DNA of 64,000 bases from CAZFVY01 sp964522665 (lineage in GTDB: Bacteria; Verrucomicrobiota; Verrucomicrobiia; Limisphaerales; CAZFVY01). Positions 46,132 through 55,218 of the stretch are shown in pieces (position 1 is the stretch's first letter; every line of letters starts with the position of its first letter). The translations under genes were made by a program, and so were the position numbers. The notes under the pieces are model-generated. The model was not told the origin of the DNA and made no database searches. It was given only the letters and a program-made list of their open reading frames with translations. The DNA lies in the NCBI GenBank assembly GCA_964522665.1, contig CAZFVY010000005.1:61098-125097 (forward strand), given 5' to 3'.

Positions 46132-47688
46132 ATGTCACCGCTGACCTACATCATTGTCTGGCCGCTGTTCATGGCGCTCGTCCTGGCGCTGGTGCCGCGC
46201 AATTTTCGGTTCGTCATGCGCGCGGGAGCGTTGCTGGCGACCTTGATTTCGATGCTCCTGGCCATCAAGTTGTTTCTGCAATATGACGGCGCAGCGGTCG
46301 AAGCCGGGGGCTATCGTTTTGTGCAGTCGATCAAATGGGTCGATGCGTTGGGGATAAGTTTCCGCGTCGGCGTGGACGGCATCAATATTGGACTGATTCT
46401 CATGGGTGCGGTGGTGGCGTTCGCGGCGGCCTGCGCGGCGTGGGAAATCAAGGAACGGGAAAAAGAGTTTTACATCCTGCTGCTGGTGATGACCGGCGGG
46501 ATTCTCGGCGCGTTCGCGTCGCTTGATCTGTTTTTCTTTTACTTTTTCCACGAACTGGCCTTGGTGCCGACGTTCATCATGATCGGGGTCTGGGGGCGCG
46601 GTGAGAACAAAAACTACGCGACCTTTCAGATCACGCTTTATCTTAGTTTGGGGGCATTGATCGCGCTGATCGGGCTGATCATGCTTTATTTGCAGATGCC
46701 TGCCGACGCGCGCACGTTCGATATCGCGGAGTTGACGAAGTATTTTCAAGCGCACCCGGTTTCAGCTTCCGCACAGCATGTGATCTTTCCGCTGCTGATG
46801 TTCGGCTTCGGCATCTTGGTCTCGCTTTGGCCGTTTCACAGTTGGGCGCCGCTGGGGTATGGCTCGGCGCCCGCCGCGACCGCGATGCTGCACGCGGGTG
46901 TGCTTAAGAAATTTGGTTTGTATGGTTTGATCCGCATCGCGGCGCCGATGTTGCCAGACGGGGCCAAAGAATGGCTGCCGCTGCTCGCGCTACTGTGTCT
47001 GGGAAACATTTTTTACTGCGGCTTGGTGGCGTTGCGTCAGCGCGACTTGAATTTCCTGCTCGGTAATTCCAGCGTGGCGCACATGGGGTTCGTGTTCCTG
47101 GGCATTTCCAGCCTTAGCCTGGTCGGCGTGACCGGGGCGGTGATCGTCATGATCGCGCACGGGTTTCTGGCGGCGCTGAATTTCGCCTTGAGCGGGTACA
47201 TTTACGGCCAGACGCGCACGCTGGAGATGGACAAACTGGGAGGTTTACTGCGGCCGATGCCGTTCATCGGAGTAGTATTCGGGATGGCCATGCTCGCGAG
47301 TTGCGGCCTGCCCGGTTTCGCGAATTTCGTGGGTGAAGTGCTGGTCCTTTTCGGCGCCTGGAAATCGATGCCGGCTTACGTCGCCATCACGGCTTGGGGC
47401 GCCCTGGTGATCGGCGCGGTTTACACGCTGCGCGCGGTGCGCAAGATTCTGCAAGGCCCGGTCCCGGAGCTCTACGCGCGGACGCAGGACGCGAACAACC
47501 TCTGGCGTCAATTGCCGTTCTTGATTCTGCTCGCGTGCCTGTTGATTTTCGGCTGTTTCCCGCGTCTGCTGACGGAAAAGATTAAACCGGCCGCCGAGGT
47601 GATCGTGAGCCTGGCCCATCCGGGCGGGGTCAATGGCGCTTCCGCGATGCCCGCCGGCCGCTCGTCGGGGAGAATCCTGAGACGATGA
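46132..47688 (+). CDS. nuoM: NADH-quinone oxidoreductase subunit M
   Basis: The 518-residue antiporter-like pump subunit has about 14 helices. Recognisable elements are FFYFFHELALVPTFIMIGVWG with the channel Glu (about residues 131-151), PFHSWAPLGYGSAPAATAMLHAGVLKKFGLYG (about 236-267), and a GxANFVGE block near the end. It overlaps nuoN by 4 nt. Confidence 0.96.
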   Translation: MSPLTYIIVWPLFMALVLALVPRNFRFVMRAGALLATLISMLLAIKLFLQYDGAAVEAGGYRFVQSIKWVDALGISFRVGVDGINIGLILMGAVVAFAAACAAWEIKEREKEFYILLLVMTGGILGAFASLDLFFFYFFHELALVPTFIMIGVWGRGENKNYATFQITLYLSLGALIALIGLIMLYLQMPADARTFDIAELTKYFQAHPVSASAQHVIFPLLMFGFGILVSLWPFHSWAPLGYGSAPAATAMLHAGVLKKFGLYGLIRIAAPMLPDGAKEWLPLLALLCLGNIFYCGLVALRQRDLNFLLGNSSVAHMGFVFLGISSLSLVGVTGAVIVMIAHGFLAALNFALSGYIYGQTRTLEMDKLGGLLRPMPFIGVVFGMAMLASCGLPGFANFVGEVLVLFGAWKSMPAYVAITAWGALVIGAVYTLRAVRKILQGPVPELYARTQDANNLWRQLPFLILLACLLIFGCFPRLLTEKIKPAAEVIVSLAHPGGVNGASAMPAGRSSGRILRR

Positions 47689-49130
47689 ATTACGCGTTGC
47701 TAAGCTTGGAAGTAGGGGTCGTCGTGCTCGGATTGGCGCTGTTGCTGATCGATCTTTGGACGCCGGCGGAGGGCAAGCGCCGCCTGGGGTATGTCGCGGC
47801 GGCGGGCTTGGTGGTGATCCTGGCGTTGAGTTTCTTGATGAATGGGGCGGAACCGCGCTACGCCTTCCACGATCTGTACGTGATGGACGGGTTCGCGCTT
47901 TTCTTCAAACGGTTCTTTCTGCTGGCGGCGGCGGTGGTGTTGCTGATGTCAACGGAGTTCTCCGAACGTCTGGGAGCGGGCATCTCGGAGTATTACGCGC
48001 TGGTGTTGTTCGCGCTGGCGGGAATGATGTTCGCGGCGTCGGCGAACGACTTTACCATGCTCTTCGTTTCGCTCGAGACGATTACGGTCAGCTTCTATAT
48101 CCTCACCAGTTTTCAGCGCCATCGGCAGCAATCTCTGGAGGCGGGTGTGAAGTACCTAATTCTGGGGGCGCTTTCCTCCGGCTTCCTGGTGTATGGGATC
48201 GCGCTCGTCTATGGCGCGAGCGGGGTAATGGGCTTCTCGGAACTGGCGAGCAAGACCGCCGGGCTGGCGCATCAGCCGATTTTTGTTTTAGGCGTGCTGC
48301 TGATTTTGGCGGGGTTGGCGTTCAAGATCGCCGCGTTTCCATTCCAGATCTGGGCGCCCGACGTGTATCAAGGTTCACCGACGCCGACGACGGCCTTTCT
48401 GGCGGTTGGCTCGAAGGCGGCGGGATTCGCGCTGCTGATGCGGTTATTCTTCGGCGCCGTTCCCGACCTGATGCTTCACTGGGAGAAGTTGCTGATGGTG
48501 ATCGCGGGAATCACCATCCTCTACGGGAATCTGTGCGCGCTGCCGCAGCGCAATTTGAAGCGGTTGCTAGGCTATTCCAGCATCGCCAACGCCGGTTATT
48601 TATTGCTCGGCGTCGCGTCAATGAGTCAGGCTGGCTCCGCGGCGATCCTTTATTATCTCACGGGCTACCTTTTCACCGTTTTGGCCGCGTTCACGGTGAT
48701 TTGCCTGGTCCTGCGCGATTCGGAAAATGAAGAAATCGGTGCCTTGGCGGGGTTGCACCAACGCTCGCCATTGATGGCCACGGTGATGACTTTGGCGATG
48801 GTTTCGCTCGCGGGCGTCCCGCCCTTGGCCGGCTTTTTCGGCAAGTTCCTGTTACTGCGGGCGATTATCGAGCAAGGCATCACCTACTCCGCCTACTATT
48901 GGCTCGCCGCGGTCACCATCGTGGGGGTGGTCATATCGCTCTATTATTATTTTGGCGTGATCCGCGCGATCTACTGGTCGAAGGACCCGGCGAATCTCTC
49001 GCCGATCAGCATCCCGCCGACCATCAAGCTTTGTTTGTACGGCTGCGCGGTGGGGATGCTTTACCTGGGCATTTTCCCGAATCACCTCTTGAACGTGGTC
49101 GCGGCCATCTCGAAGGCGTGGCGGGTTTGA
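47685..49130 (+). CDS. nuoN: NADH-quinone oxidoreductase subunit N
   Basis: The 481-residue third antiporter-like subunit has about 14 helices. It includes LFVSLETITVSFYIL with the conserved Glu, KYLILGALSSGFLVYG, FKIAAFPFQIWAPDVYQGSPTPTTAFLAV (about 208-236), and GVPPLAGFFGKFLL. It is the last gene of the operon. A ferredoxin follows after 118 nt on its own promoter. No clear terminator was found after it. Confidence 0.96.
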   Translation: MNYALLSLEVGVVVLGLALLLIDLWTPAEGKRRLGYVAAAGLVVILALSFLMNGAEPRYAFHDLYVMDGFALFFKRFFLLAAAVVLLMSTEFSERLGAGISEYYALVLFALAGMMFAASANDFTMLFVSLETITVSFYILTSFQRHRQQSLEAGVKYLILGALSSGFLVYGIALVYGASGVMGFSELASKTAGLAHQPIFVLGVLLILAGLAFKIAAFPFQIWAPDVYQGSPTPTTAFLAVGSKAAGFALLMRLFFGAVPDLMLHWEKLLMVIAGITILYGNLCALPQRNLKRLLGYSSIANAGYLLLGVASMSQAGSAAILYYLTGYLFTVLAAFTVICLVLRDSENEEIGALAGLHQRSPLMATVMTLAMVSLAGVPPLAGFFGKFLLLRAIIEQGITYSAYYWLAAVTIVGVVISLYYYFGVIRAIYWSKDPANLSPISIPPTIKLCLYGCAVGMLYLGIFPNHLLNVVAAISKAWRV

Positions 49131-49194
49131 CGGGCGAGGCGAGCCGCCCAGTCGATGGCGTCGCGGCGCGCAAGCCCGAGTTGGGAAATGCTGC

Positions 49195-49224
49195 TTGATC
49201 TTTACCAAGCGCGGCCCGTAGATT
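49195..49224 (+). promoter_or_regulatory. Candidate promoter of the ferredoxin gene
   Basis: TTGATC (49195-49200), 18 nt, TAGATT (49219-49224). The leader would be only about 18 nt, with no clear ribosome binding site. Confidence 0.5.
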
Positions 49225-49248
49225 TTGGGATTGAAACGGCTTTGAGCT

Positions 49249-49482
49249 ATGGCAGATATTGCAAATCGATATAACGACAACGTCGCCGGCAAGTATTACG
49301 TCGATAATCAGTGCATCGACTGCGATCTGTGTCGCGAAACCGCCCCGGATAATTTCACGCGCAATGATGACGGCGGGTACTCGTTTGTTTTCAAGCAGCC
49401 CGCGACTCCCGAGGAGGAGGCGCAGTGCAAAGAGGCGAAGGAAGGCTGCCCGGTCGAGGCCATCGGTGACAACGGTCCGTAG
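49249..49482 (+). CDS. Small [4Fe-4S] ferredoxin
   Basis: The 77-residue electron carrier has one cluster motif split around an insert: CIDCDLCRETAPDNF with three cysteines, then EGCPVEAIG with the fourth. This is the single-cluster ferredoxin pattern of about 60-80 residues. An extra Cys lies at about position 60. It follows nuoN on the same strand but has a separate promoter and is convergent with cinA. Its redox partner is unknown. Confidence 0.9.
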   Translation: MADIANRYNDNVAGKYYVDNQCIDCDLCRETAPDNFTRNDDGGYSFVFKQPATPEEEAQCKEAKEGCPVEAIGDNGP

Positions 49483-49514
49483 CCGCGCTTCTCAGGCGTG
49501 CGCTGCTCGGACGC

Positions 49515-50795
49515 CTATTCTTCCCCGGATTCCGAAACTGAACGGTTCAACCGTCGGCGCAACAGCTCCAGCGCTTGTTGTGAGGTCACGTACTTGAACG
49601 TTTCACGGTCGTAGGGGTACGACCGTTTCAGTACGGTCGCCTTTTCGGTCGTCGCCAAGGCGATGAAAACGGTTCCCACCGGTTTGGCGGCGGTCCCGCC
49701 GTCGGGCCCAGCAATGCCGGTGACGGCAAGGGCGTAGTCCGCGTTGAATTGCGCGCGCGCGCCAGCCGCCATTTCCTTCGCGACCGCTTCGCTGACGGCG
49801 CCGTGTTCCGCCAGCGTCTCGGGGCGGACCCCTAGCAAGCGTTCCTTGGCTTGGTTGCTGTAGGAGACGACGCCGCCGAGGAACGCCGCCGAAGCTCCCG
49901 GAACATTCGTGACGCGATGCGCGAGGAAGCCGCCGGTGCAGGATTCGGCGCAGGCCAGCGTTTGCCGTCGTTCGATCAGGCTGCGCACGACGACATCTTC
50001 CAAGCGTTCGTCGGCGACCCCGAAGATATATTTGGGCAACGCTTGCTGGATCACCTGGCCGCCGGACTCGACCAACTGCGCCGCGTCGGGGCCGCGCGCT
50101 TCAAGGCGCACATCCACCTGGCCAATTTGGGCGCAATAACCGACGATCAAGCCGGCCTTCAGCAGTGGTTCCAACGGGGTTGCGATCAGTTCTTCAACCT
50201 GAGATTCGCCCAATCCCGTCGTCCGATACGTGTGGCAGACGTAGGCGGCGTTGAGCGGGAATCGCTGGCGGAGCAGGGGGGCAATCTGGTTCTTGAACAT
50301 GGGGCGCAATTCGCGAGGCGGGCCGGGCAGCATCACGAGGCAACGTTTCGATCCGTCCGCGGCGAAGCCGGAAACTTCAAGCACGAGGCCGGGCGCGGTG
50401 CCGTGTTCATTCTGGATGACTTGCGCGCCGGCGGGAACGAGCGCCTGGACGCGCGTATTGCCCGGCATCGGCCGGTTGCGGCTGGCGAAGAAGCGCTCGA
50501 TCCGGCGCAGCGCCTCCGGGTCTTCAATCAGTTCAGCGCCGACCAAGGCGGCGATTTGTTGGCGCGTCAAATCGTCCGACGTCGGACCAAGCCCGCCAGT
50601 GGTGATCACCAGCTCGGCGCGCGACAACCCGTCCCGCACGGCGGATTCGATATCCTCACCGGTGTCGGCCACGCTGACTTGGCGAGTAACTATGTAGCCG
50701 AGGTCGGCCAACTGACGGGAAAGCCACTGCTGGTGAGTATTCAGGATTCGGCCGAGCATGATTTCGCTGCCGGTATTAATGATCTCGATCTTCAA
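49515..50795 (-). CDS. cinA: CinA family protein (MoaB-like plus NMN deamidase domain)
   Basis: The 426-residue protein joins an N-terminal MoaB/MogA-like (COG1058) domain, with IINTGSEIMLGRILNTHQQW and TTGGLGPTSDDLT, to a C-terminal PncC domain with ESCTGGFLAHRVTNVPGAS and AVTGIAGPDGG. Such proteins hydrolyse ADP-ribose and deamidate nicotinamide mononucleotide in pyridine nucleotide salvage. The start is TTG at 50795, supported by the conserved KIEIINTGSE opening and by the lack of a better codon. No ribosome binding site is obvious. The TIR domain at 15954 is the only other predicted NAD-related protein besides complex I. Confidence 0.9.
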   Translation of the reverse strand: MKIEIINTGSEIMLGRILNTHQQWLSRQLADLGYIVTRQVSVADTGEDIESAVRDGLSRAELVITTGGLGPTSDDLTRQQIAALVGAELIEDPEALRRIERFFASRNRPMPGNTRVQALVPAGAQVIQNEHGTAPGLVLEVSGFAADGSKRCLVMLPGPPRELRPMFKNQIAPLLRQRFPLNAAYVCHTYRTTGLGESQVEELIATPLEPLLKAGLIVGYCAQIGQVDVRLEARGPDAAQLVESGGQVIQQALPKYIFGVADERLEDVVVRSLIERRQTLACAESCTGGFLAHRVTNVPGASAAFLGGVVSYSNQAKERLLGVRPETLAEHGAVSEAVAKEMAAGARAQFNADYALAVTGIAGPDGGTAAKPVGTVFIALATTEKATVLKRSYPYDRETFKYVTSQQALELLRRRLNRSVSESGEE

Positions 50796-51145
50796 AGCGT
50801 CCGAAGTTTCCCTTTTCCCGACTGGCCTTTCAAGCGCCGCGTCGCGCGTGGTTCAAGTTCGTAAATTCGAATGGTCGCGAGGCCGGTCGGAGCGGTGGTG
50901 TCGCCGGCGGGGGCAACTTCGCCTTGTTGCGTCTATCGGCCTCTGGATCTGCGGCGCTAAGCGAATCAGTCCCGATCCGGCGACCGGAACGATCACTATG
51001 AGGGACGATTTCCTGGGATGGCGCTTCGTTCCCCCATTTAACATTGGGGACTTTCAGTCCGTCCGACCTGAGGCTCTGAGCCATAATCTCCAAGACTTCA
51101 ACCACGCGACATAGTGCCCGCCGCCGGCGACCGGCCACCGGTTCG
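50796..51145. other. Intergenic region between divergent cinA and fur
   Basis: About 350 bases without a convincing gene. A 5-bp hairpin CCCCA...TGGGG lies near 51032-51051. A minus-strand frame (50830-51138) has no recognisable motif. The fur promoter begins at 51146. Confidence 0.55.
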
Positions 51146-51173
51146 TTGACTTGCGCGGCGAATGAAATATAGT
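51146..51173 (+). promoter_or_regulatory. Leaderless-type promoter of fur (clearest example)
   Basis: TTGACT (51146-51151), 16 nt, TATAGT (51168-51173), then GCCTTG and the ATG at 51180. Both hexamers are close to consensus. There is no space for a ribosome binding site. Confidence 0.75.
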
Positions 51174-51179
51174 GCCTTG

Positions 51180-51656
51180 ATGGCAGCGACGGACAAACAG
51201 ACCGCCAAGCAGAAGTTCATGGAATTTCTCTGCCAGAAAAACCTCCGCCTGACTTCACAACGGCAAGCCATTATCGACACGGTATTTGGGACGGATAAGC
51301 ATTTCACGGCGGAGGAATTGCTGGACTGGTCGCGGCGGCGGGATCAATCGGTTTCGCGGGCGACCGTCTATCGGACGTTGCCGCTGTTGACCGAGAGCGG
51401 TTTGGTGCGGGAGATGGACTTTGGCAAGGACTATAAGTTTTACGATCCCAACTACGCCGAGCATCCCAATCACAATCATATCATTTGCAACGATTGCGAT
51501 AAGATCGTCGAGTTTGAGAGTGAGAAGATCTCCAAATTAGAGGACGAGATCAGTCATGGGTTGGGCTTTTCGGTCAAGACGCAACGGTTGCAAATCACGG
51601 GCAGTTGCGAGGAATTGAAGAAGTTAGGCGCGTGCAAGAACAAGGTTTGCACCTAG
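51180..51656 (+). CDS. Fur-family metal-responsive regulator
   Basis: The 158-residue repressor has a winged-helix DNA-binding half (LTSQRQAIIDTVF, VSRATVYRTLPLLTESGLVRE) and a metal-sensing dimerisation half (HNHIICNDCDKIVEFES). The C-terminal GSCEELKKLGACKNKVC supplies further Cys ligands and resembles a structural zinc site. Iron, zinc (Zur) and peroxide sensors cannot be separated here. An in-frame ATG at 51162 lies between the promoter hexamers and cannot be the start if the promoter is right, so 51180 was chosen. Confidence 0.9.
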   Translation: MAATDKQTAKQKFMEFLCQKNLRLTSQRQAIIDTVFGTDKHFTAEELLDWSRRRDQSVSRATVYRTLPLLTESGLVREMDFGKDYKFYDPNYAEHPNHNHIICNDCDKIVEFESEKISKLEDEISHGLGFSVKTQRLQITGSCEELKKLGACKNKVCT

Positions 51657-51753
51657 GCGCGTCTTGGTCGCAATCGGTTGATCGCTCGATTCGCTCGTGG
51701 AATCGGCGGACTCGACCCAACGCGAATCCCGGCGGTCGGTCATCGTTTCCCGC

Positions 51754-52095
51754 ATGAAACGAGTTCGCATCGCGGCGACCGCGGAGTTGACGGACGGCAA
51801 GACGGTGAAATTCGCGTTCGCGCGGGACGGGGTTAAGGTGGATGGATTCGCGGCGTGCTTCAAAGGGCAAGTCGTCGCGTACGAGAATCGCTGCCGGCAC
51901 ATCCCGTTGACGTTGGACTACGCGGACAATCGGTTTTTCACTCCCGACGGACAACTTTTCATCTGCCAGACTCACGGCGCGGTTTACGAGCCGCTAACGG
52001 GTTACTGCGTGCATGGACCGTGTCAGGGAGCGAGTCTCACGGCTTTGAAAACCGCCGTGATTGGAGAGGAGATTTGGCTGGTGGAAAACGAGTAA
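51754..52095 (+). CDS. Rieske [2Fe-2S] ferredoxin-like protein
   Basis: The 113-residue protein has the two Rieske loops CRH (CRHIPLTL) and CQTH (FICQTHGAVY), spaced 17 residues apart, giving two Cys and two His ligands. It is a small soluble Rieske protein, as used by dioxygenase-type systems or nitrite reductase small subunits. There is no catalytic partner nearby. ATG 51754 fits the family N-terminus. An in-frame GTG at 51697 has a weak promoter-like sequence 5-6 nt upstream and remains possible. It lies about 100 nt after fur and is convergent with trm112. Confidence 0.85.
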   Translation: MKRVRIAATAELTDGKTVKFAFARDGVKVDGFAACFKGQVVAYENRCRHIPLTLDYADNRFFTPDGQLFICQTHGAVYEPLTGYCVHGPCQGASLTALKTAVIGEEIWLVENE

Positions 52096-52154
52096 GGGGC
52101 GCGGCGCCGCCAATCCTTTCTGGACAAAGGAGAGGAGTTTCACAGCCCACCGAC

Positions 52155-52403
52155 TTACGCGAGCGGGATGGCCTCGTCGATCAGCATATTCGGGATACCC
52201 TGGCGAATTGGGTAAACGTACTTTCGATCCGCGCGGATTAGGCCGGCCTCGATCGGCTCGGTGACAGTTTGGCCGCCCCGGGTCTGCACGCGGCCCGCGC
52301 CGATTTGCTGGTTCAGGGACTCAACCAGCGACGGCTCGGCGAGCGCGACGCTTTGGTGGCTTTCAGGACAGCAGAGGATTTCCAAGAGGTCAGGGTTAAT
52401 CAT
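52155..52403 (-). CDS. Trm112-family small zinc-binding-like protein
   Basis: The 82-residue protein matches UPF0434/Trm112, with MINPDLLEILCCPESHQSV and a C-terminal YPIRQGIPNMLIDEAIPL, the latter typical of the fold. The zinc site is incomplete: the N-terminal CCP is present but the second cysteine pair is missing. Trm112 proteins activate methyltransferases. The ATG at 52403 overlaps the larC stop by 8 nt, so it is translated with larC. A longer frame to 52472 is rejected. Confidence 0.82.
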   Translation of the reverse strand: MINPDLLEILCCPESHQSVALAEPSLVESLNQQIGAGRVQTRGGQTVTEPIEAGLIRADRKYVYPIRQGIPNMLIDEAIPLA

Positions 52404-53772
52404 TTTCAGCGAGCCGAATGGCGGCGAGTCGGGCGGCGTCATAGATGTCTTGCAGCGGCGCCTTGGCCTCAAGCGCGAGCGCGCGGCACGATTCGTACTC
52501 CGGCGCGACGTGAAGAGTTTGGCCGTCGAGTTGGCCCAATTTAACCGAGACCTTGCCGTAAGGCGTTTCGACAGCGGCCCACTTCCGGGCCAACTTACGG
52601 CGCTGGGCGATGGAGCGGCGTACTCCGAAAGAGCTGGTTTCGCGTAGGATCAATTCACTGAAGCGGTCGGCCTGCGACGCTTCACAGAGGACGGTCAGGA
52701 GCACGCCTGGCCGATTTTTTTTCATTTGGATTGACGTGTGAAACACGTCGAGCGCGCCGGCGTCCAACGCGAGCTGGACAAAATGTCCGAGGACTTCGCC
52801 GCTCAGATCGTCCAGGTTCGTTTCTAAAACCGCAATGGTGTCGCGTTCCCAGTCGTGCGGTTCGGCCGGCGTCGCGACCTCTCCCAAGACCGCGCGAAGC
52901 ACGTTCGGCCGCGACCGCAGATCGCGGGTTCCCAGGCCGTAGCCGACCCTGGTGGCAATCAGACCCTCCATCGGGCGGAAGCTTTCCGCGAATTCGGCCA
53001 GAAGCGCGGCTCCGGTCGGGGTGACTAGTTCGTGCGGTTCCTCACATTGGGAGAGCGGAATGCCGCGGGCGCCGAGGATTTCCAGCGTCGCGGTGGTGGG
53101 GACCGGAAAGCGGCCGTGCGCGCAGATCACCCAGCCGGAACCATCGATGACCGGCGCGGCGAGCACACGGGGTTTGCCCAGCAGTTCCAGCCCGATACAG
53201 GCGCCGACGATATCGACGATCGAATCGATGGCGCCGACCTCGTGAAAGTGGACCTGATCGAGCGGTTGCCCATGAATCTTGCCTTCGGCCACGGCGACGC
53301 GATGAAAGACCGCGATCGCGCGCTCCTTGACCCAATTCGACAGGGCGCTCGCCGAGATTAAGGCGTGGATGTCGGCAAAGGTCCGCTCGTCGTCCTCATG
53401 GTCGTGATGATGTTCCCCCGGCGCGTGCGCCACGGGCGTCGGGCTGGTTGCCGAATGGGCGTGAACGTGCGGGTGATCGTGGGCGGAGGCGCCGTGTTCG
53501 TGGGCGGTCGCCGGTTCGGACGGAGGGGAACCGTGGGAGGGGGGATGACCGTGCGCGCCGTGATGGTGCGCTTCATCCTCCAGGTGGACGTCAAATTTAA
53601 TCCCGCTCAGATTGGACTTCTGCCCACGCGTGGCGTGAAGGTGGAAGCCATCCAGACCGAGTTTGGCGAGTTCCCGGTCCAGAGCGTGCAAATCAAGGCC
53701 GAGATCGATCAGCGCGCCCAGGAACATGTCACCGCTGATCCCGCTGAAAATATCCAGGTAGAGGGTCTTCAC
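52396..53772 (-). CDS. larC: Nickel insertion protein LarC with His-rich stretch
   Basis: The 458-residue protein inserts nickel into the pincer nucleotide cofactor used by lactate racemase and related enzymes. It opens with LYLDIFSGISGDMFLGALIDLG and contains HFHEVGAIDSIVDIVGA and TPTGAALLAEFAESF, all typical. Residues 63-125 contain 19 histidines in a low-complexity stretch, presumably for nickel binding. It is one uninterrupted frame, unlike lactobacilli where LarC needs a frameshift. The start is GTG at 53772. It follows larB by 74 nt. Confidence 0.9.
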   Translation of the reverse strand: MKTLYLDIFSGISGDMFLGALIDLGLDLHALDRELAKLGLDGFHLHATRGQKSNLSGIKFDVHLEDEAHHHGAHGHPPSHGSPPSEPATAHEHGASAHDHPHVHAHSATSPTPVAHAPGEHHHDHEDDERTFADIHALISASALSNWVKERAIAVFHRVAVAEGKIHGQPLDQVHFHEVGAIDSIVDIVGACIGLELLGKPRVLAAPVIDGSGWVICAHGRFPVPTTATLEILGARGIPLSQCEEPHELVTPTGAALLAEFAESFRPMEGLIATRVGYGLGTRDLRSRPNVLRAVLGEVATPAEPHDWERDTIAVLETNLDDLSGEVLGHFVQLALDAGALDVFHTSIQMKKNRPGVLLTVLCEASQADRFSELILRETSSFGVRRSIAQRRKLARKWAAVETPYGKVSVKLGQLDGQTLHVAPEYESCRALALEAKAPLQDIYDAARLAAIRLAEND

Positions 53773-53846
53773 GGATTTATTTCAGGCCGAGGTTTGTCAC
53801 GGGAGTCATAGGCCGATACGGCGTAAGGCAATCGTTTCATCACGAC

Positions 53847-54599
53847 TCATGGAATCAGCGCGTTGATCTGACTGGCGGCGTAGCCCGCGCCGAAACCGTT
53901 GTCAATATTCACCACCGTAACCCCGCTGCCGCAACTGTTCAACATGCTCAGCAACGCGGCAATCCCACCAAAACTGGCGCCATAACCGATGCTCGTCGGC
54001 ACGGCGATAACCGGTTTGGAGATCAACCCGGCGACGACGCTGGGAAGCGCCCCTTCCATTCCAGCCACGGTGATGACGACGTTCGCGCTCTGGATTCGCT
54101 CCAGCTTGCCCAATAAGCGGTGCAGTCCAGCGACGCCGACGTCGTAGAGGCGCTCGACAGTGTTACCCATGATGTCGGCGGTGATGGCCGCCTCTTCGGC
54201 GACGGGCAAATCACTGGTTCCGGCGCAAAGGACCGCGACCGCGCCGGGACGCTTGGGCAGCGGCTTTTTCTCGATCGTCACGCAGCGGGCGCGGGGGTGA
54301 TAGACCGCGCGGCGGAAGGCTTTGCGCAAAGCGCGGGCGTGGTCGAGGTTCACGCGGGTGATGAGCGCGCAGGTCTCGCGAGCGAGGATTTGGCGGGCGA
54401 TGGCGACGATTTCCGCCGCCGTTTTACCCGCCCCGAAAATCACCTCGGGAAATCCCTTGCGCAGCGCCCGGTGGGTGTCCACTTGGGCGAAGCCGAGGTC
54501 CGCGATCGGCGCCGCCTGGAAAAAGCGCAGAACCTGGTCGTGGCCGACGCGCCCGGCGCGGAATTCTTCCAGGAGATCAGTCGCGGCCTTCGAATTCAT
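53847..54599 (-). CDS. larB: Pincer cofactor biosynthesis protein LarB
   Basis: The 250-residue enzyme carboxylates and hydrolyses nicotinic acid adenine dinucleotide to start nickel-pincer nucleotide synthesis. It has a short N-terminal helical part with GFPEVIFGAGKT and a PurE-like domain with VLCAGTSDLPVAEEAA, ITVAGMEGALPSVVAGL and PTSIGYGASFGG. ATG 54599 was chosen; a GTG at 54635 also exists but falls in a possible promoter (GTGACC-17-CATCAT, ending 7 nt before 54599). LarE and LarA are not in this window. Confidence 0.9.
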   Translation of the reverse strand: MNSKAATDLLEEFRAGRVGHDQVLRFFQAAPIADLGFAQVDTHRALRKGFPEVIFGAGKTAAEIVAIARQILARETCALITRVNLDHARALRKAFRRAVYHPRARCVTIEKKPLPKRPGAVAVLCAGTSDLPVAEEAAITADIMGNTVERLYDVGVAGLHRLLGKLERIQSANVVITVAGMEGALPSVVAGLISKPVIAVPTSIGYGASFGGIAALLSMLNSCGSGVTVVNIDNGFGAGYAASQINALIP

Positions 54600-54669
54600 G
54601 GAGGGAATGATGGCATGAGCGCCGAGACGGGTCACGCGGGAAAGGAGCGGCGGCGAAAACCGCGCGAGC

Positions 54670-55218
54670 TTACGGTCCTTTGCGACTTGACGCGATCGGC
54701 TCCGCGCCGAGCGTGGGAATCGGGGCGCGGTGAGCGTGGTGGCGGAACAACCGGTCGCGGTTGCGATAAAGATAGATGACGATGGCGATATTGATGCCGA
54801 GCACGACGAAGACCAGCTTGGAGAAGTGGTGGATCAAATCGAGAACCTCGATCGGGACGAAAAACGCCGATTCCCCGATGGCCAGCCAGCCAGCCCAGCT
54901 GACGCGGAAGATGAGACCGACGCCTTCGACGAGGGAAAACAGGCTGTAAACGAGCGTACCCGCGGCCGCCCAAAGCATCTTCACTTCGGTGATTTGGCCG
55001 ACTTTGACCGCCAATTGGGTGAAGAATCGGTTGCCCGGATGGACCCGCAAGACGTGCAACAAACGGCCGAACTCGTACGGGAGGTCGTTATCCGAAAGGC
55101 AATACGCCACGATCGCCAGGGTCAGGAAAAGTGATCCCTTCAAAAGCTTGAAACCGATGATGGCGTAGAGCGTCGGGTACCGCTTTTCCCGGGGCTCAAT
55201 CGAAGTGACTTCGCTCAT
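54670..55218 (-). CDS. DUF2127-family membrane protein
   Basis: The 182-residue protein has four predicted membrane helices, starting YPTLYAIIGFKLLKGSLFLTL. The glycine/aromatic pattern (LVEGVGLIFRVSWAGWLAIGES, about residues 95-116) and IPIEVLDLIHHFSKLV-like block near 125-140 match DUF2127. Function is unknown. Its ATG overlaps the glyS stop by one base (TGATG), so translation is coupled. larB starts 70 nt downstream. Confidence 0.75.
   Translation of the reverse strand: MSEVTSIEPREKRYPTLYAIIGFKLLKGSLFLTLAIVAYCLSDNDLPYEFGRLLHVLRVHPGNRFFTQLAVKVGQITEVKMLWAAAGTLVYSLFSLVEGVGLIFRVSWAGWLAIGESAFFVPIEVLDLIHHFSKLVFVVLGINIAIVIYLYRNRDRLFRHHAHRAPIPTLGAEPIASSRKGP

Noticed and set aside
50830..51138. 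Minus-strand frame of 102 codons upstream of cinA
   Set aside because: It contains no recognisable domain, is not supported by a start signal, and overlaps another short frame. It would need conservation data to revive.
52114..52131. Hairpin TCCTTT-N6-AAAGGA between the Rieske and trm112 genes as a terminator
   Set aside because: The stem is short and no T-run follows on either strand.
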